Below are positions 17,767-26,416 of a stretch of 43,602 nucleotides of DNA, in pieces; the stretch's first letter is position 1, and each line of letters starts with the position of its first letter. The notes beneath the pieces are model-generated. The model was not told where the DNA came from. It saw only the letters and a program-made list of their open reading frames with translations, and searched no databases. This DNA comes from Thermococcus sp. GTDB taxonomy: Archaea; Methanobacteriota_B; Thermococci; Thermococcales; Thermococcaceae. The DNA lies in contig NZ_WAKV01000076.1 in assembly GCF_015523185.1 (NCBI RefSeq), positions 1 through 43,602 of the forward strand, given 5' to 3'. Position numbers and translations under genes: made by a program.

Positions 17767-18497
17767 AGGAACGCGTGGCGGTGCTTGTAGAGGAGGTAAA
17801 GCCCGGATAGTATCAGGTACAGTTCAACGGCACTCAGGACGACCATGAATATCAGCCATCCCTCAACGAACTGGGGGCTTTTGTTTATAGTCCCGGCTAT
17901 TTTTTCTATTGCCCCCGGTGTTGTTAGTTGCCTTATTCCGTAGGTCAGGCCCATTACTCCCTGAATTATCGGTATTGGTGCCGCAGAGTACGCAAGCAGA
18001 AGGCCTAAGTATCCCCTCCTCTGAAGGGACAGCATGGACAGTATTATTGGAATCGCAAGAATAAGGGCCGTCACTGCCATTATCTGGCTCATGTATACCC
18101 CGACAAGAAGGAAGAACGCAGTCATCCCGAAAATATATGTCCTGTAGGCCTTCTTCAAGGCCTTGAGCATTTCAGGGTCGAAGTCATAGACTGCTGATTT
18201 GGAGTATAGATTCATTTTTTTGGCTCTCTCAAGATATTTCTTCTTTCCTTCCCTTTCAATGCCCTTATCGGTGCTCATATTTTTCAGCTCTTTGGCCTTT
18301 TTAAAGAAAAACTCTGCCAGTTCGACATTGTCTTTTTTAACGTTTTTAGCTAGCCGTCTGAAGTTTTCAGTGGCTTCCTTGAGGAGTGAGATGACCTTTT
18401 TCTTTTCCTTCTCGTTCAGGACGGTTAGCCTTTCTACCCTTGGTATCGTCGTTTCCAGAACCTCTGCCGTATCCTCAAGAATTCCCGGGCTTTTCAC
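17763..18497 (-). CDS. Membrane protein with N-terminal helical domain
   Basis: A 244-residue protein of unknown function. The first 110 residues are charged and helical (coiled-coil-like, with KEKKKVISLLKEATENFRRL), and the last 130 hold about four membrane helices. I place the start at the GTG at 18497, six bases after TGGAGGG; a second GTG lies just upstream at 18500, and the longer reading to 18563 would run into the small transporter-subunit gene. Its stop overlaps the convergent branching-enzyme stop by four bases. Confidence 0.65.
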   Translation of the reverse strand: MKSPGILEDTAEVLETTIPRVERLTVLNEKEKKKVISLLKEATENFRRLAKNVKKDNVELAEFFFKKAKELKNMSTDKGIEREGKKKYLERAKKMNLYSKSAVYDFDPEMLKALKKAYRTYIFGMTAFFLLVGVYMSQIMAVTALILAIPIILSMLSLQRRGYLGLLLAYSAAPIPIIQGVMGLTYGIRQLTTPGAIEKIAGTINKSPQFVEGWLIFMVVLSAVELYLILSGLYLLYKHRHAFL

Positions 18498-18531
18498 CAC
18501 TATCCCTCCAAAACTAAAAAAAGAAGGGGGT

Positions 18532-18642
18532 TTAAGACCCTTGCCCCTGTTTCTCGGCTTCAAGGAGCCTTCCTATGCTCCAGAACATCATTGCAAAAAT
18601 TACAAACCATGCGAAGAGCATGTAGATAACCCAGCTCCCCAT
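18532..18642 (-). CDS. Putative small subunit of the NSS transporter (MetS-like)
   Basis: A 36-residue one-helix membrane protein, below the usual ORF length cut-off. It starts MGSWVIYMLFAWFVIFAMMF and ends in a charged tail (LLEAEKQGQGS). GAGGTGGTAGAA precedes the ATG, which lies 10 bases after the stop of the sodium symporter gene. Bacterial NSS transporters such as the MetPS and related alanine/methionine importers are known to need a small one-helix subunit (MaAIMP_sms type) encoded directly downstream. Position, size and topology fit that family. The identification is by context and composition, not a database match. Confidence 0.75.
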   Translation of the reverse strand: MGSWVIYMLFAWFVIFAMMFWSIGRLLEAEKQGQGS

Positions 18643-18652
18643 TTCTACCACC

Positions 18653-20218
18653 TCAGACCTTTATCAGCACCTCGTTTCTCTTGATTTCCTCGCCGTACTT
18701 CTTCTTAATGGCAAAGTACGTTTCGATAGCTCCAATGATGAACATTATTATAATCACTGCACCGACGGTTGGAGGTATTCCTCCGCTGACGAAGCCCTTG
18801 AACGTTCCAACCAACGGGATAAGCAGGAATATTGGTGCCACGATGAGGGTTATCCACTTGTAGAACGTTGGTATCTTAACATAAGCCCCCTTGTGGAGTT
18901 CCTCCCAGAAGTTGTCTGGCTTGAACAGATACACTGCAACTATGATGTCAATGAGTGCCAACAGGGTCAGCTGGAAGCTTATCCAGTTGTCAAGCGGTGT
19001 AACATATTTGTCAAGGCCAATGTATATGACCGGCAGTCCAAGAATGAAGTACATTATCAGAACTAACCACGTCCCAACGTTCCTCTTGATTCCAAGGTCC
19101 TCTTCAAAGAGGGCCACGAGGTAGTTGTACATCGCTATTGCCGACGTCCATCCTGCGAACCACAGGAGCAGGAACCACAGTGCGCCGAAGAACCTTCCAA
19201 TCTGTCCCATGCTGACGAATGCGTTTGGCAGGCTGGTGTAAGCAAAGCCAAGGCCAAACTTGTGGCCTATCCATGATAGGGCGGCGCTCTTGCCCTGGGC
19301 AAGCACATCAGGTGGCACTATCTTTGGAGCGTAGGCGGTTGCGAGGGGTATTGCAAGTGAACCACCGAGAACAACCTCTGCAAACTCGTTGAGCGAAACC
19401 GTTGCAATGCCTGAGAGGGCGACGTCATCGTTTGGCCCGAGATAACTTGCGTAGTTCTGTATTATACCCATACCGAGGGAAAGCGTGAAGAATATCTGTC
19501 CCGATGCCGCGAGCATAACCGCCGCGAAGTGCTCCTTGAGGTAAGCCCAGTTTGGAGTCCAGATGAAGGCAAAACCGTCGAGGGTGCTCCAGTTAGGGTC
19601 AATCGGGGAACCAAGAACGAAGACATATCCGACCATTATGATGGCAAAGACATACAGTAATGGCATCATTATCTTGACCCACTTCTCAATACCCTTGCTG
19701 ACACCTCTTCCAACCGCTATGGCTATGGTAACTATTGTGATACCCCAGAACAGGAAAACTTCAGCGTGGTTGTTGAGGTAGTTGGTGAAAAACTGTCCTG
19801 TGTTCTTGCCGAAGTATGCTCCGGTAATGCTGAACCACGTGTACGCGGCAGACCAGCCTATAAGGTGCAGGTAGTAGCTGTTGAGCAGTGTAACCCCGGC
19901 AAAAGCTACCATACCGCTGATTATTCCCATTATGAGGGCGCTCCTTGGCTTAAGGCTCTCCCTTGCCATGAGGTAATAACTGGGACCGAGTGTTCCGTGA
20001 CCGTATTTACCTCCGTACCTTCCGGCAACCCATTCAACCCACATGATGGGTATTCCTAGGAAGAACAGTGCTAGGAAGTACGGCACCATGAATGCGCCGC
20101 CACCGTTCTGGGCAACCTGCGTTGGGAATCTGACGAAGTTACCCAGTCCGACTGCGTTTCCAGCCATAGCAAGAATTAAACCAATCTTGGTTGCCCATTG
20201 GTCTCTCTGTTGCTCCAT
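18653..20218 (-). CDS. Neurotransmitter:sodium symporter family transporter
   Basis: A 521-residue polytopic protein of the NSS (SNF) family that imports amino acids with Na+. The signature of helix 1 is clear: DQWATKIGLILAMAGNAVGLGNFVRFP, with the unwound NAVGLGN part that binds Na+ and substrate. About 12 helices follow, ending in a charged KKYGEEIKRNEVLIKV tail. GGAGGTGATT precedes the ATG. A 36-residue partner follows. By analogy with MetP-type pairs the substrate may be methionine, alanine or another hydrophobic amino acid, but this is not shown by the sequence. Confidence 0.93.
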   Translation of the reverse strand: MEQQRDQWATKIGLILAMAGNAVGLGNFVRFPTQVAQNGGGAFMVPYFLALFFLGIPIMWVEWVAGRYGGKYGHGTLGPSYYLMARESLKPRSALIMGIISGMVAFAGVTLLNSYYLHLIGWSAAYTWFSITGAYFGKNTGQFFTNYLNNHAEVFLFWGITIVTIAIAVGRGVSKGIEKWVKIMMPLLYVFAIIMVGYVFVLGSPIDPNWSTLDGFAFIWTPNWAYLKEHFAAVMLAASGQIFFTLSLGMGIIQNYASYLGPNDDVALSGIATVSLNEFAEVVLGGSLAIPLATAYAPKIVPPDVLAQGKSAALSWIGHKFGLGFAYTSLPNAFVSMGQIGRFFGALWFLLLWFAGWTSAIAMYNYLVALFEEDLGIKRNVGTWLVLIMYFILGLPVIYIGLDKYVTPLDNWISFQLTLLALIDIIVAVYLFKPDNFWEELHKGAYVKIPTFYKWITLIVAPIFLLIPLVGTFKGFVSGGIPPTVGAVIIIMFIIGAIETYFAIKKKYGEEIKRNEVLIKV

Positions 20219-20260
20219 TTTTAATCACCTCCATTCAGGAGTGAATTATATCGGTGGGTA

Positions 20261-20309
20261 CCCCTCCAAAGAGGGGCACTATGTATAAAGGTTATCATCG
20301 TTTAAAAAG
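20261..20309 (-). promoter_or_regulatory. Promoter region of the sodium symporter with GC-rich hairpin
   Basis: Two minus-strand TATA-like stretches are visible, CTTTATACAT (about 20281-20290) and TTTTTAAAC (about 20300-20308). Next to them is a perfect inverted repeat, CCCCTC (20261-20266) and GAGGGG (20271-20276) with a 4-base loop. It lies either at the start of the message or between TATA and start, so it may be an operator or an RNA hairpin. Confidence 0.45.
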
Positions 20310-20520
20310 CTTTTTGCATCTCTTTTTCTACAAAAAACGTTTTACTCTGCCGTAAAATATTATGAAACGCCCTGATTGTCATTCTTTCATAAATTCCCCC
20401 TCCCGCGCTTTTATCTGTTACATAATGACAAATAGCTTTAGAATCAACCTGCTAATATGACAAAATAAAACATGAGGTATAGTTCAAGAAAGGGTTTTAA
20501 ACTGTTCTGTTCAACACAAG
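20310..20520. other. AT-rich intergenic segment with repeated TTGTCAT boxes
   Basis: No gene is seen. The heptamer ATGACAA occurs at 20425-20431 and 20457-20463, and its complement TTGTCAT at 20376-20382. A TATA box (GTTTTAAAC, about 20493-20501) near the right end fits as the promoter of the guide RNA that follows. Confidence 0.4.
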
Positions 20521-20581
20521 GCGCCCGATGATTGGAACGAGAGTGAGCTGACGGGGTGATGACCGACTTCTCGCTGAGGGT
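20521..20581 (+). ncRNA. Candidate C/D box methylation-guide sRNA
   Basis: The spacing of boxes is that of an archaeal C/D sRNA: a degenerate C box ATGATTG (20528-20534), a 13-nt guide, D' box CTGA (20548-20551), a 4-nt spacer, C' box GTGATGA (20556-20562), an 11-nt guide CCGACTTCTCG (20563-20573), and D box CTGA (20574-20577). CCC at 20524-20526 can pair with GGG at 20578-20580 as the short terminal stem. A TATA box lies about 25 nt upstream and a T-run follows. Such RNAs bind L7Ae, Nop5 and fibrillarin and direct 2'-O-methylation opposite the fifth base from each D box. The targets are not identified. Confidence 0.7.
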
Positions 20582-20812
20582 TTTTCATTGTTTTCCATCA
20601 TTGGATTTTAGTGTTCACTAATGTCCATAAAATCTTGGATGTACATCCCTCTTTTTGGCTAAAAATTTCGGGAGCGCTTTTTATTTCCCCGAAAATTTAA
20701 GATGCTAACTTTTTGTTGAAAACAGGGCGTTTTCCTTCCTTCTTTCCCGAAAGGTTTATATATGCAAACGCCTAAAGTAACCTCGCAGATTACCGAAACT
20801 GAGGTGATAGAA
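20582..20812 (+). promoter_or_regulatory. gdhA promoter and leader
   Basis: A strong TATA box (GTTTATATATG, about 20753-20763) predicts a start near 20785 and a leader of about 28 nt containing GAGGTGATAG before the ATG at 20813. The rest of the segment is AT-rich with T-runs (20580-20587) that may end the upstream guide RNA. Confidence 0.7.
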
Positions 20813-22078
20813 ATGGTCGAGATTGACCCCTTTGAGATGGCCGTTAAGCAGCTTGAAAGGGCCGCCCAGTTCATGGACATAAGTGAGGAGGCCCTTGAGT
20901 GGCTCAAGAGGCCTATGAGGATTGTTGAGGTTAGTGTCCCCGTTGAGATGGACGACGGTTCTGTTAAGGTCTTCACAGGTTTCCGCGTTCAGCACAACTG
21001 GGCGAGAGGGCCAACAAAGGGTGGCATTCGCTGGCACCCGGCCGAGACACTCAGCACCGTTAAGGCCCTGGCAACATGGATGACCTGGAAGGTTGCAGTC
21101 GTTGACCTCCCCTACGGTGGCGGTAAGGGTGGTATCATCGTTGACCCGAAGAAGCTCAGCGAGAGGGAACAGGAGAGGCTCGCCCGCTCATATATAAGGG
21201 CCGTTTACGACGTCATCGGCCCGTGGACCGACATTCCGGCCCCTGACGTTTACACCAACCCCAAGATAATGGCCTGGATGATGGACGAGTATGAGACCAT
21301 AATGAGGCGCAAGGGCCCGGCCTTTGGTGTCATAACTGGAAAGCCGCCCGGAGTTGGTGGTATCATCGCTAGGATGGACGCAACTGCCAGAGGCGCCGCC
21401 TTCACCATTAGAGAAGCCGCCAAGGCCCTCGGCTGGGACGAGCTGAAGGGCAAGACCATAGCCATACAAGGCTACGGTAACGCCGGTTACTACCTCCACA
21501 AGATAATGAGCGAGGAGTTCGGCATGAAGGTAGTCGCCGTAAGTGACAGCAAGGGCGGTATCTACAACCCCGACGGGCTCCCGCCGGCTGACGAGGTTCT
21601 CAAGTGGAAGAAGGAGCACGGCTCAGTTAAGGACATGCCCGGAACTCAGAACATAACCAATGAGGAGCTCCTCGAGCTTGAGGTTGACATTCTCGCCCCC
21701 GCGGCCATTGAGGGCGTTATAACCAAGGAAAACGCCGACAAGGTTAAGGCCAAGATTGTCGCCGAGGTTGCCAACGGACCCGTTACTCCGGAGGCCGATG
21801 AGATACTCCACGAGAAGGGCATCCTCCAGATTCCGGACTTCCTCTGTAACGCCGGTGGTGTCACCGTCAGCTACTTCGAGTGGGTCCAGAACATCAACGG
21901 CTTCTACTGGACGGTCGAAGAGACCAGGAAGAGGCTCGACGACAAGATGACCAAGGCCTTTTGGGACGTCTTCAACACCCATAAGGAGAAGAACATCCAC
22001 ATGAGGGATGCAGCTTACGTCGTAGCTGTCCAGAGGGTCTACGAGGCCATGAAGCACCGCGGATGGGTCAAGAAGTGA
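20813..22078 (+). CDS. gdhA: Glutamate dehydrogenase
   Basis: A 421-residue hexameric glutamate dehydrogenase that interconverts glutamate and 2-oxoglutarate plus ammonia, abundant in Thermococcales. It is nearly identical in pattern to the Pyrococcus furiosus enzyme (about 420 residues). The glutamate-binding and catalytic lysines are K69 ([12 protein letters not shown]), K93 and K105 (PYGGGKGGI); the dinucleotide fold has [10 protein letters not shown]. The ATG at 20813 gives the conserved N-terminus [19 protein letters not shown]; an upstream ATG at 20762 lies inside the TATA box and is rejected. Monocistronic, with strong codon adaptation. Confidence 0.98.
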   Translation: MVEIDPFEMAVKQLERAAQFMDISEEALEWLKRPMRIVEVSVPVEMDDGSVKVFTGFRVQHNWARGPTKGGIRWHPAETLSTVKALATWMTWKVAVVDLPYGGGKGGIIVDPKKLSEREQERLARSYIRAVYDVIGPWTDIPAPDVYTNPKIMAWMMDEYETIMRRKGPAFGVITGKPPGVGGIIARMDATARGAAFTIREAAKALGWDELKGKTIAIQGYGNAGYYLHKIMSEEFGMKVVAVSDSKGGIYNPDGLPPADEVLKWKKEHGSVKDMPGTQNITNEELLELEVDILAPAAIEGVITKENADKVKAKIVAEVANGPVTPEADEILHEKGILQIPDFLCNAGGVTVSYFEWVQNINGFYWTVEETRKRLDDKMTKAFWDVFNTHKEKNIHMRDAAYVVAVQRVYEAMKHRGWVKK

Positions 22079-22134
22079 TTTTTCTCCCCTTTTCTTCTCA
22101 ATTCTCCCCAGGTTTTTGAGAATAAAAGAAAAAA
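22079..22134. terminator. Bidirectional T-rich terminator between gdhA and its convergent neighbour
   Basis: After the gdhA stop the plus strand has TTTTTCTCCCCTTTTCTTCT (22080-22099). On the minus strand the stop of the convergent gene is followed by TTTTTTCTTTTATTC (about 22119-22133). Both are typical oligo-T archaeal termination signals. Confidence 0.55.
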
Positions 22135-23301
22135 TCAGCCCTTTGTCCAGTAGTCTTTTTCCTCGACCATAGCCCGTATCATCTCATCCTCGTTCCGAAA
22201 CATCGTCCTCCTTGAGGGATTCTGCATGCCGTAGAACTCCATGAAGGGACTGGGCCTCCTCTTGAAGGGATAATAGAGGTATATGGCCGCAAGCGTTCTA
22301 TATGCCTCTGCCATCTCGCTAACAACTCCAGCGGAAACCCCTTCGGCGTAGTGGTAGACCGCTATCGCCCTGCTGACATCAACGAGATTGAAATCGCGCT
22401 CGACGAGCTGTCTCCTGAGTATCTCGGTGGCCTGCTCTATGTCCTCCCTCTCAAGTTCATCAACTTCGTTGCCGTCGAGAAGGTGCTTTATCCTGATTTT
22501 CTTTACGTTCGGGTTTTTCATGACCTGGTTGTCGTACTCTGCCACAACCCACCAGTCGTCCAGAGCTCCGGGGTCGAGAACGGTAAAGTGCTCGCTCAGT
22601 TTGTTGTAGAAGTCCCTAACGCGGTGGTAGTACTCTTCTTCGTGTCCCGTCATCGGGTAACTGAGATAGACGAGTGGCTTTTCCTTTTCCCGGAATATCA
22701 GGTCGAGGAAGACCTCATAGGGATGTCTTATGCCGAACTGGAGGATGTAGCGGACGTTTATGCCCTCCTTCTTGAGCTCGTGGACGAGCGTTTTGACGTG
22801 GTTTATGGCATCTTCACGCCACATGACGAGGGTGGTGAGCTTTATATTATCCGGGTTGTTTCCGAAGCGCTCGAACCACTCTGGGTCGTTTATTATTCTC
22901 CTCCTTACCGAGAGTACGTCATCCAGGACTATTATCACCCTGTTAGGTTTCAGGAGCTTTAAATTACTGAGGGTGAAACCTATAACGCTTCCGCTACCCC
23001 AGCGGAAGAGGCTTGGCGTTGATACGAGGTGAAACACCTTGTCGCTCCCGTCTATCTCGTTCCTTATCCTCTCGAAGGCTTCATCACGGATTTCGTTCAT
23101 CAAGTCCTGATGGCTTATCGCAAAGTCGAGGACGTTTTTCCTAGTTATCTTAACCCCCCTCTCCTTTCCAACCTCGCGGAGGTATTCAAAGACGTGGTAG
23201 TAGACGTAGCTCTCCCCGCTGGCCCTTTCAAGGGCTTCACTTAGGTACTCGTCGCGCCCGTTCAAAGGTGGGCCGGTTAGTAGTATTATCTCTTTCTCCA
23301 T
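22135..23301 (-). CDS. P-loop kinase-like protein with a nucleoside deoxyribosyltransferase-like C-terminal half
   Basis: A 388-residue soluble protein. The N-terminal half opens with IILLTGPPLNGRDEYLSEAL, a degenerate P-loop in place of GxxGxGKS, and has the layout of an adenylate-kinase-like fold (VIIVLDDVL strand, then a DPEWFERF segment). From about residue 210 the pattern PLVYLSYPMTG, then DPGALDDWW, then VDVSRAIAVYHYAEGVSAGVVSEMAEAYR resembles nucleoside 2-deoxyribosyltransferase-like folds. The fusion suggests nucleotide metabolism, but neither activity is certain. The ATG at 23301 follows AGGTGG; a GTG at 23310 is an alternative start. It diverges from psmB. Confidence 0.6.
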   Translation of the reverse strand: MEKEIILLTGPPLNGRDEYLSEALERASGESYVYYHVFEYLREVGKERGVKITRKNVLDFAISHQDLMNEIRDEAFERIRNEIDGSDKVFHLVSTPSLFRWGSGSVIGFTLSNLKLLKPNRVIIVLDDVLSVRRRIINDPEWFERFGNNPDNIKLTTLVMWREDAINHVKTLVHELKKEGINVRYILQFGIRHPYEVFLDLIFREKEKPLVYLSYPMTGHEEEYYHRVRDFYNKLSEHFTVLDPGALDDWWVVAEYDNQVMKNPNVKKIRIKHLLDGNEVDELEREDIEQATEILRRQLVERDFNLVDVSRAIAVYHYAEGVSAGVVSEMAEAYRTLAAIYLYYPFKRRPSPFMEFYGMQNPSRRTMFRNEDEMIRAMVEEKDYWTKG

Positions 23302-23403
23302 GGCAGCCACCTGAGGGAGTTGGGCGAAACCTTTAAATACTCTTTCTATAAGCGGGGTTCAGAGGTTCTTCTATTCTAAAAACCAACTCCAGGGGTGTTG
23401 TAG

Positions 23404-24012
23404 TTGACTGAGAACCTAAAGGGAACCACTACCGTCGGTGTAGTTTGCAGGGACGGTGTAGTTTTAGCCGCCGACAGGAGGGCGTCGCTGGGCAACATGG
23501 TGCTTTCTGAGGGCGTCACAAAGGTCTTCCAGATAGACGAGCACCTGGCCCTGGCAGGGGCTGGAAGCGTCGGTGACATACTCAGCCTCGTAAGGCTCCT
23601 TCGCGCTGAGGCAAAGCTCTACCGTGCGAGGGTCGGTAGAGAGATGAGCGTTAGAGCCTTAGCAACTTTAACGGCAAACATACTTCACGGAAGCAGGTTC
23701 ATGCCCTACTTCGGCTGGTTTCTCATAGCCGGTTACGACGAGAAGCCAGCGCTCTTCTCTATCGACATGGCCGGTGGCGTCACGGAGGACAAGTTCACCG
23801 CCGCCGGTTCCGGAATGGAGTTCGCCTTCTCGATACTCGAGGAGAACTACCGCGATGACCTCTCACTTGAAGATGGAATAAGGCTCGCCCTCAAGGCGAT
23901 AAAGGCATCCACCAGAAGGGACGTTTTCACCGGAGGTGGGGTTACGCTGGTTACCGTGACGAAGGACGGCTACCGCGAGTGGACTGAGGAGGAGCTAAAA
24001 GCGCTGTTCTGA
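23404..24012 (+). CDS. psmB: Proteasome beta subunit
   Basis: A 202-residue subunit of the 20S proteasome inner ring. Autocleavage between G7 and T8 exposes the nucleophile threonine (propeptide MTENLKG, then TTTVGVV). Counted from the mature Thr1, D17 and K33 are present (AADRRAS and GVTKVF), so it is a catalytically active type. Translation starts at a TTG, preceded by GGGGTG. The gene is two bases from the aCPSF1 start region and the two are surely co-transcribed; archaeal proteasome and RNA 3'-end processing genes are commonly neighbours. Confidence 0.97.
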   Translation: MTENLKGTTTVGVVCRDGVVLAADRRASLGNMVLSEGVTKVFQIDEHLALAGAGSVGDILSLVRLLRAEAKLYRARVGREMSVRALATLTANILHGSRFMPYFGWFLIAGYDEKPALFSIDMAGGVTEDKFTAAGSGMEFAFSILEENYRDDLSLEDGIRLALKAIKASTRRDVFTGGGVTLVTVTKDGYREWTEEELKALF

Positions 24013-24022
24013 GGTGAGGACG

Positions 24023-25969
24023 TTGATTCGGAGGGAGACATACGTTGACGAGATACTCAAGGATATCCGAGAAGTAATAAGCCAGATGGTTCCGCCGAAT
24101 GCCAGAATAACGGACGTTGAGTTCGAGGGGCCAGAGCTGGTCATCTACACAAAGAACCCCGAAGCTATAATGAAGGATGGCGAGCTCATACGGAACCTCG
24201 CGAAGGTCCTCAAGAAGAGGATAAGCGTTCGCCCGGACCCGGACATTTTGATTCCCCCAGAAAAGGCCGAGGAGATGATAAAAGAGCTCGTTCCAGAGGA
24301 GGCCGAGATAACCAATATCAGCTTCGACCCCTCCGTTGGCGAGGTTCTGATAGAGGCCAAGAAGCCAGGACTAGTGATAGGCAAGAACGGTGAGACCCTC
24401 CGGTTAATCACGCAGAAGGTTCACTGGGCGCCGAGGGTCGTCAGGACCCCACCGCTCCAAAGCCAGACGATTTATTCTATAAGACAGATTCTCCAGAACG
24501 AGAGCAAGGACAGGAGGAAGTTCCTTAGGCATGTCGGCAGGAACATCTACCGCAAGTCTGAATACAAGAGCCGGTGGATTAGGATTACCGGCCTTGGAGG
24601 TTTCCGCGAGGTCGGAAGGAGTGCCCTTCTGGTTCAGACCGACGAGAGCTACGTTTTGGTTGACTTTGGAGTGAACATAGCCGCGATGAAAGACCCGCTT
24701 AGGGCGTTTCCTCATTTCGACGCTCCCGAATTCCGCTACGTTCTTGATGAGGGTTTGCTTGATGCGATAATTATAACCCACGCCCACCTTGACCACAGCG
24801 GAATGCTCCCCTACCTCTTCCGCTACAAACTCTTCGACGGGCCTATCTACACAACCCCGCCGACAAGGGACCTAATGACCCTCCTCCAGCAGGACTTCAT
24901 AGAAATTCAGCACATGAACGGTGTCGAGCCCCTGTACAGGCCAAGGGACATCAAGGAGGTCATAAAACACACCATAACCCTGGACTACGGCGAGGTCAGG
25001 GACATAGCCCCGGACATAAGGCTGACCCTCCACAACGCCGGCCACATACTTGGCTCGGCGATAGTCCACCTCCACATAGGCAACGGCCTGCACAACATAG
25101 CAATCACCGGCGACTTCAAGTTCATCCCGACTAGGCTCTTCGAGCCCGCTGTGAGCAGGTTCCCGAGGCTTGAGACCCTCGTCATGGAGTCAACCTACGG
25201 TGGGAGCAACGACTACCAGATGCCCCGTGAAGAGGCCGAGAAGAAGCTCATAGAGGTCATAAGGGAGACGATTAAACGCGGTGGAAAGGTTCTCATTCCA
25301 GCGATGGCCGTTGGAAGGGCTCAGGAGATAATGATGGTTCTTGAGGAGTACGCTAGAGTCGGGGGAATAGATGTTCCGATTTACCTCGACGGAATGATTT
25401 GGGAGGCAACCGCTATTCACACCGCCTATCCGGAATACCTCAGCAAGAGCCTCCGCGAGCAGATATTCCACGAGGGCTACAACCCGTTTCTCAATCCAAT
25501 ATTCAAGAGCGTGGCCAACAGCAGGGAGAGGCAGGACATCATAGACAGTGGCGAGCCCGCGATAATCATAGCAACATCGGGTATGCTCGTCGGCGGGCCG
25601 AGCGTTGAGTACTTCAAACAGCTTGCCCCCGACCCGAAGAACAGCATAATCTTTGTCAGCTATCAGGCGGAGGGAACGCTCGGAAGGCAAGTTCAGAGGG
25701 GCCTGAGGGAAATTCCGCTCATCGGCGAGGACGGAAGGACGGAAGTGGTCCAGGTCAACATGGAGGTTCACACGATAGACGGCTTCTCCGGTCACGCCGA
25801 CAGGAGGGAGCTCATAAGCTACGTCGCAAGGGTCAGGCCGAGGCCTGAGAGAATTATCACAGTCCACGGCGAGGCCCACAAGTGCCTTGATTTGAGCTCG
25901 AGCATCCACAGGAAGTTCGGCATATCAACGCGCGCCCCTAACAACCTCGATGCCATAAGGCTCAAGTGA
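24023..25969 (+). CDS. aCPSF1 transcription termination ribonuclease (KH-MBL-beta-CASP)
   Basis: A 648-residue homolog of eukaryotic CPSF73, the general archaeal transcription termination factor (FttA/aCPSF1) and an endo-/5'-3' exoribonuclease. Two KH domains cover about 1-145, with the GxxG loop in LVIGKNGETLR. The metallo-beta-lactamase core has the zinc motif THAHLDHSGM, a second histidine in NAGHILGS and D in ITGDFKF; the beta-CASP insert follows, with FSGHADR and VHGEAHK near the end. I prefer the TTG at 24023, which gives the MIRRET start seen in Pyrococcus; a GTG at 24014 is possible. Confidence 0.95.
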   Translation: MIRRETYVDEILKDIREVISQMVPPNARITDVEFEGPELVIYTKNPEAIMKDGELIRNLAKVLKKRISVRPDPDILIPPEKAEEMIKELVPEEAEITNISFDPSVGEVLIEAKKPGLVIGKNGETLRLITQKVHWAPRVVRTPPLQSQTIYSIRQILQNESKDRRKFLRHVGRNIYRKSEYKSRWIRITGLGGFREVGRSALLVQTDESYVLVDFGVNIAAMKDPLRAFPHFDAPEFRYVLDEGLLDAIIITHAHLDHSGMLPYLFRYKLFDGPIYTTPPTRDLMTLLQQDFIEIQHMNGVEPLYRPRDIKEVIKHTITLDYGEVRDIAPDIRLTLHNAGHILGSAIVHLHIGNGLHNIAITGDFKFIPTRLFEPAVSRFPRLETLVMESTYGGSNDYQMPREEAEKKLIEVIRETIKRGGKVLIPAMAVGRAQEIMMVLEEYARVGGIDVPIYLDGMIWEATAIHTAYPEYLSKSLREQIFHEGYNPFLNPIFKSVANSRERQDIIDSGEPAIIIATSGMLVGGPSVEYFKQLAPDPKNSIIFVSYQAEGTLGRQVQRGLREIPLIGEDGRTEVVQVNMEVHTIDGFSGHADRRELISYVARVRPRPERIITVHGEAHKCLDLSSSIHRKFGISTRAPNNLDAIRLK

Positions 25970-26043
25970 GGGCCTTGCTGAGCCCTTTCTCTTTTCGATA
26001 ACGTTTTAAATATCCTCCACAACAGCCTCTTAGGTGGGAGAAC

Positions 26044-26412
26044 GTGAAGATAGAGTACAAGTTCTCTTTCGCGGTTTATTTATGGGGCATTATCACTGGC
26101 ATAATCAGCGGAGTGCTGGCGTATTACAACAGAAGCGCATGGATAATCGGTTTCCTGCTTTACCTCATCATAGACAAGTTCGTCATGGCACTAATCAAAG
26201 AACTTCCCCCAGACGTTCCAGACGAAAGGGCGATACTCAGAAAGGCCTTTTGGGGCTGGCTGTTGTTCTGGCTGTACTTCACAATGCTCAGCTATTCGGT
26301 GGCAATAAACTTCCAGCCGGTCTGTTACTCAAACCAGAGCCTCCTCTACAAGCTCGTTCATAACGGAACCGCCAAGATAAAATGTGTATTCAATGCCACT
26401 CTCTCGGGGTGA
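26044..26412 (+). CDS. Small membrane protein, EMC6-like
   Basis: A 122-residue protein with three membrane helices in the first 90 residues (FAVYLWGIITGIISGVLAYY, WIIGFLLYLIIDKFVMALI, and AFWGWLLFWLYFTMLSY) and an outer tail with two cysteines and N-x-S/T sequons. The helical part resembles archaeal EMC6-like proteins, thought to be relatives of a subunit of the eukaryotic membrane insertase; this is a tentative call. The GTG start follows GGTGGGAG. TATA box TTTTAAATA at about 26005-26013. It ends four bases before rpiA and shares its transcript. Confidence 0.7.
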   Translation: MKIEYKFSFAVYLWGIITGIISGVLAYYNRSAWIIGFLLYLIIDKFVMALIKELPPDVPDERAILRKAFWGWLLFWLYFTMLSYSVAINFQPVCYSNQSLLYKLVHNGTAKIKCVFNATLSG

Positions 26413-26416
26413 TTGC

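Noticed and set aside
25190-25909. 239-codon frame opposite the aCPSF1 gene, and the similar 245-codon frame opposite rpiA (26390-27127)
   Set aside because: Both are shadows of strongly conserved genes and have no own promoter or ribosome site.
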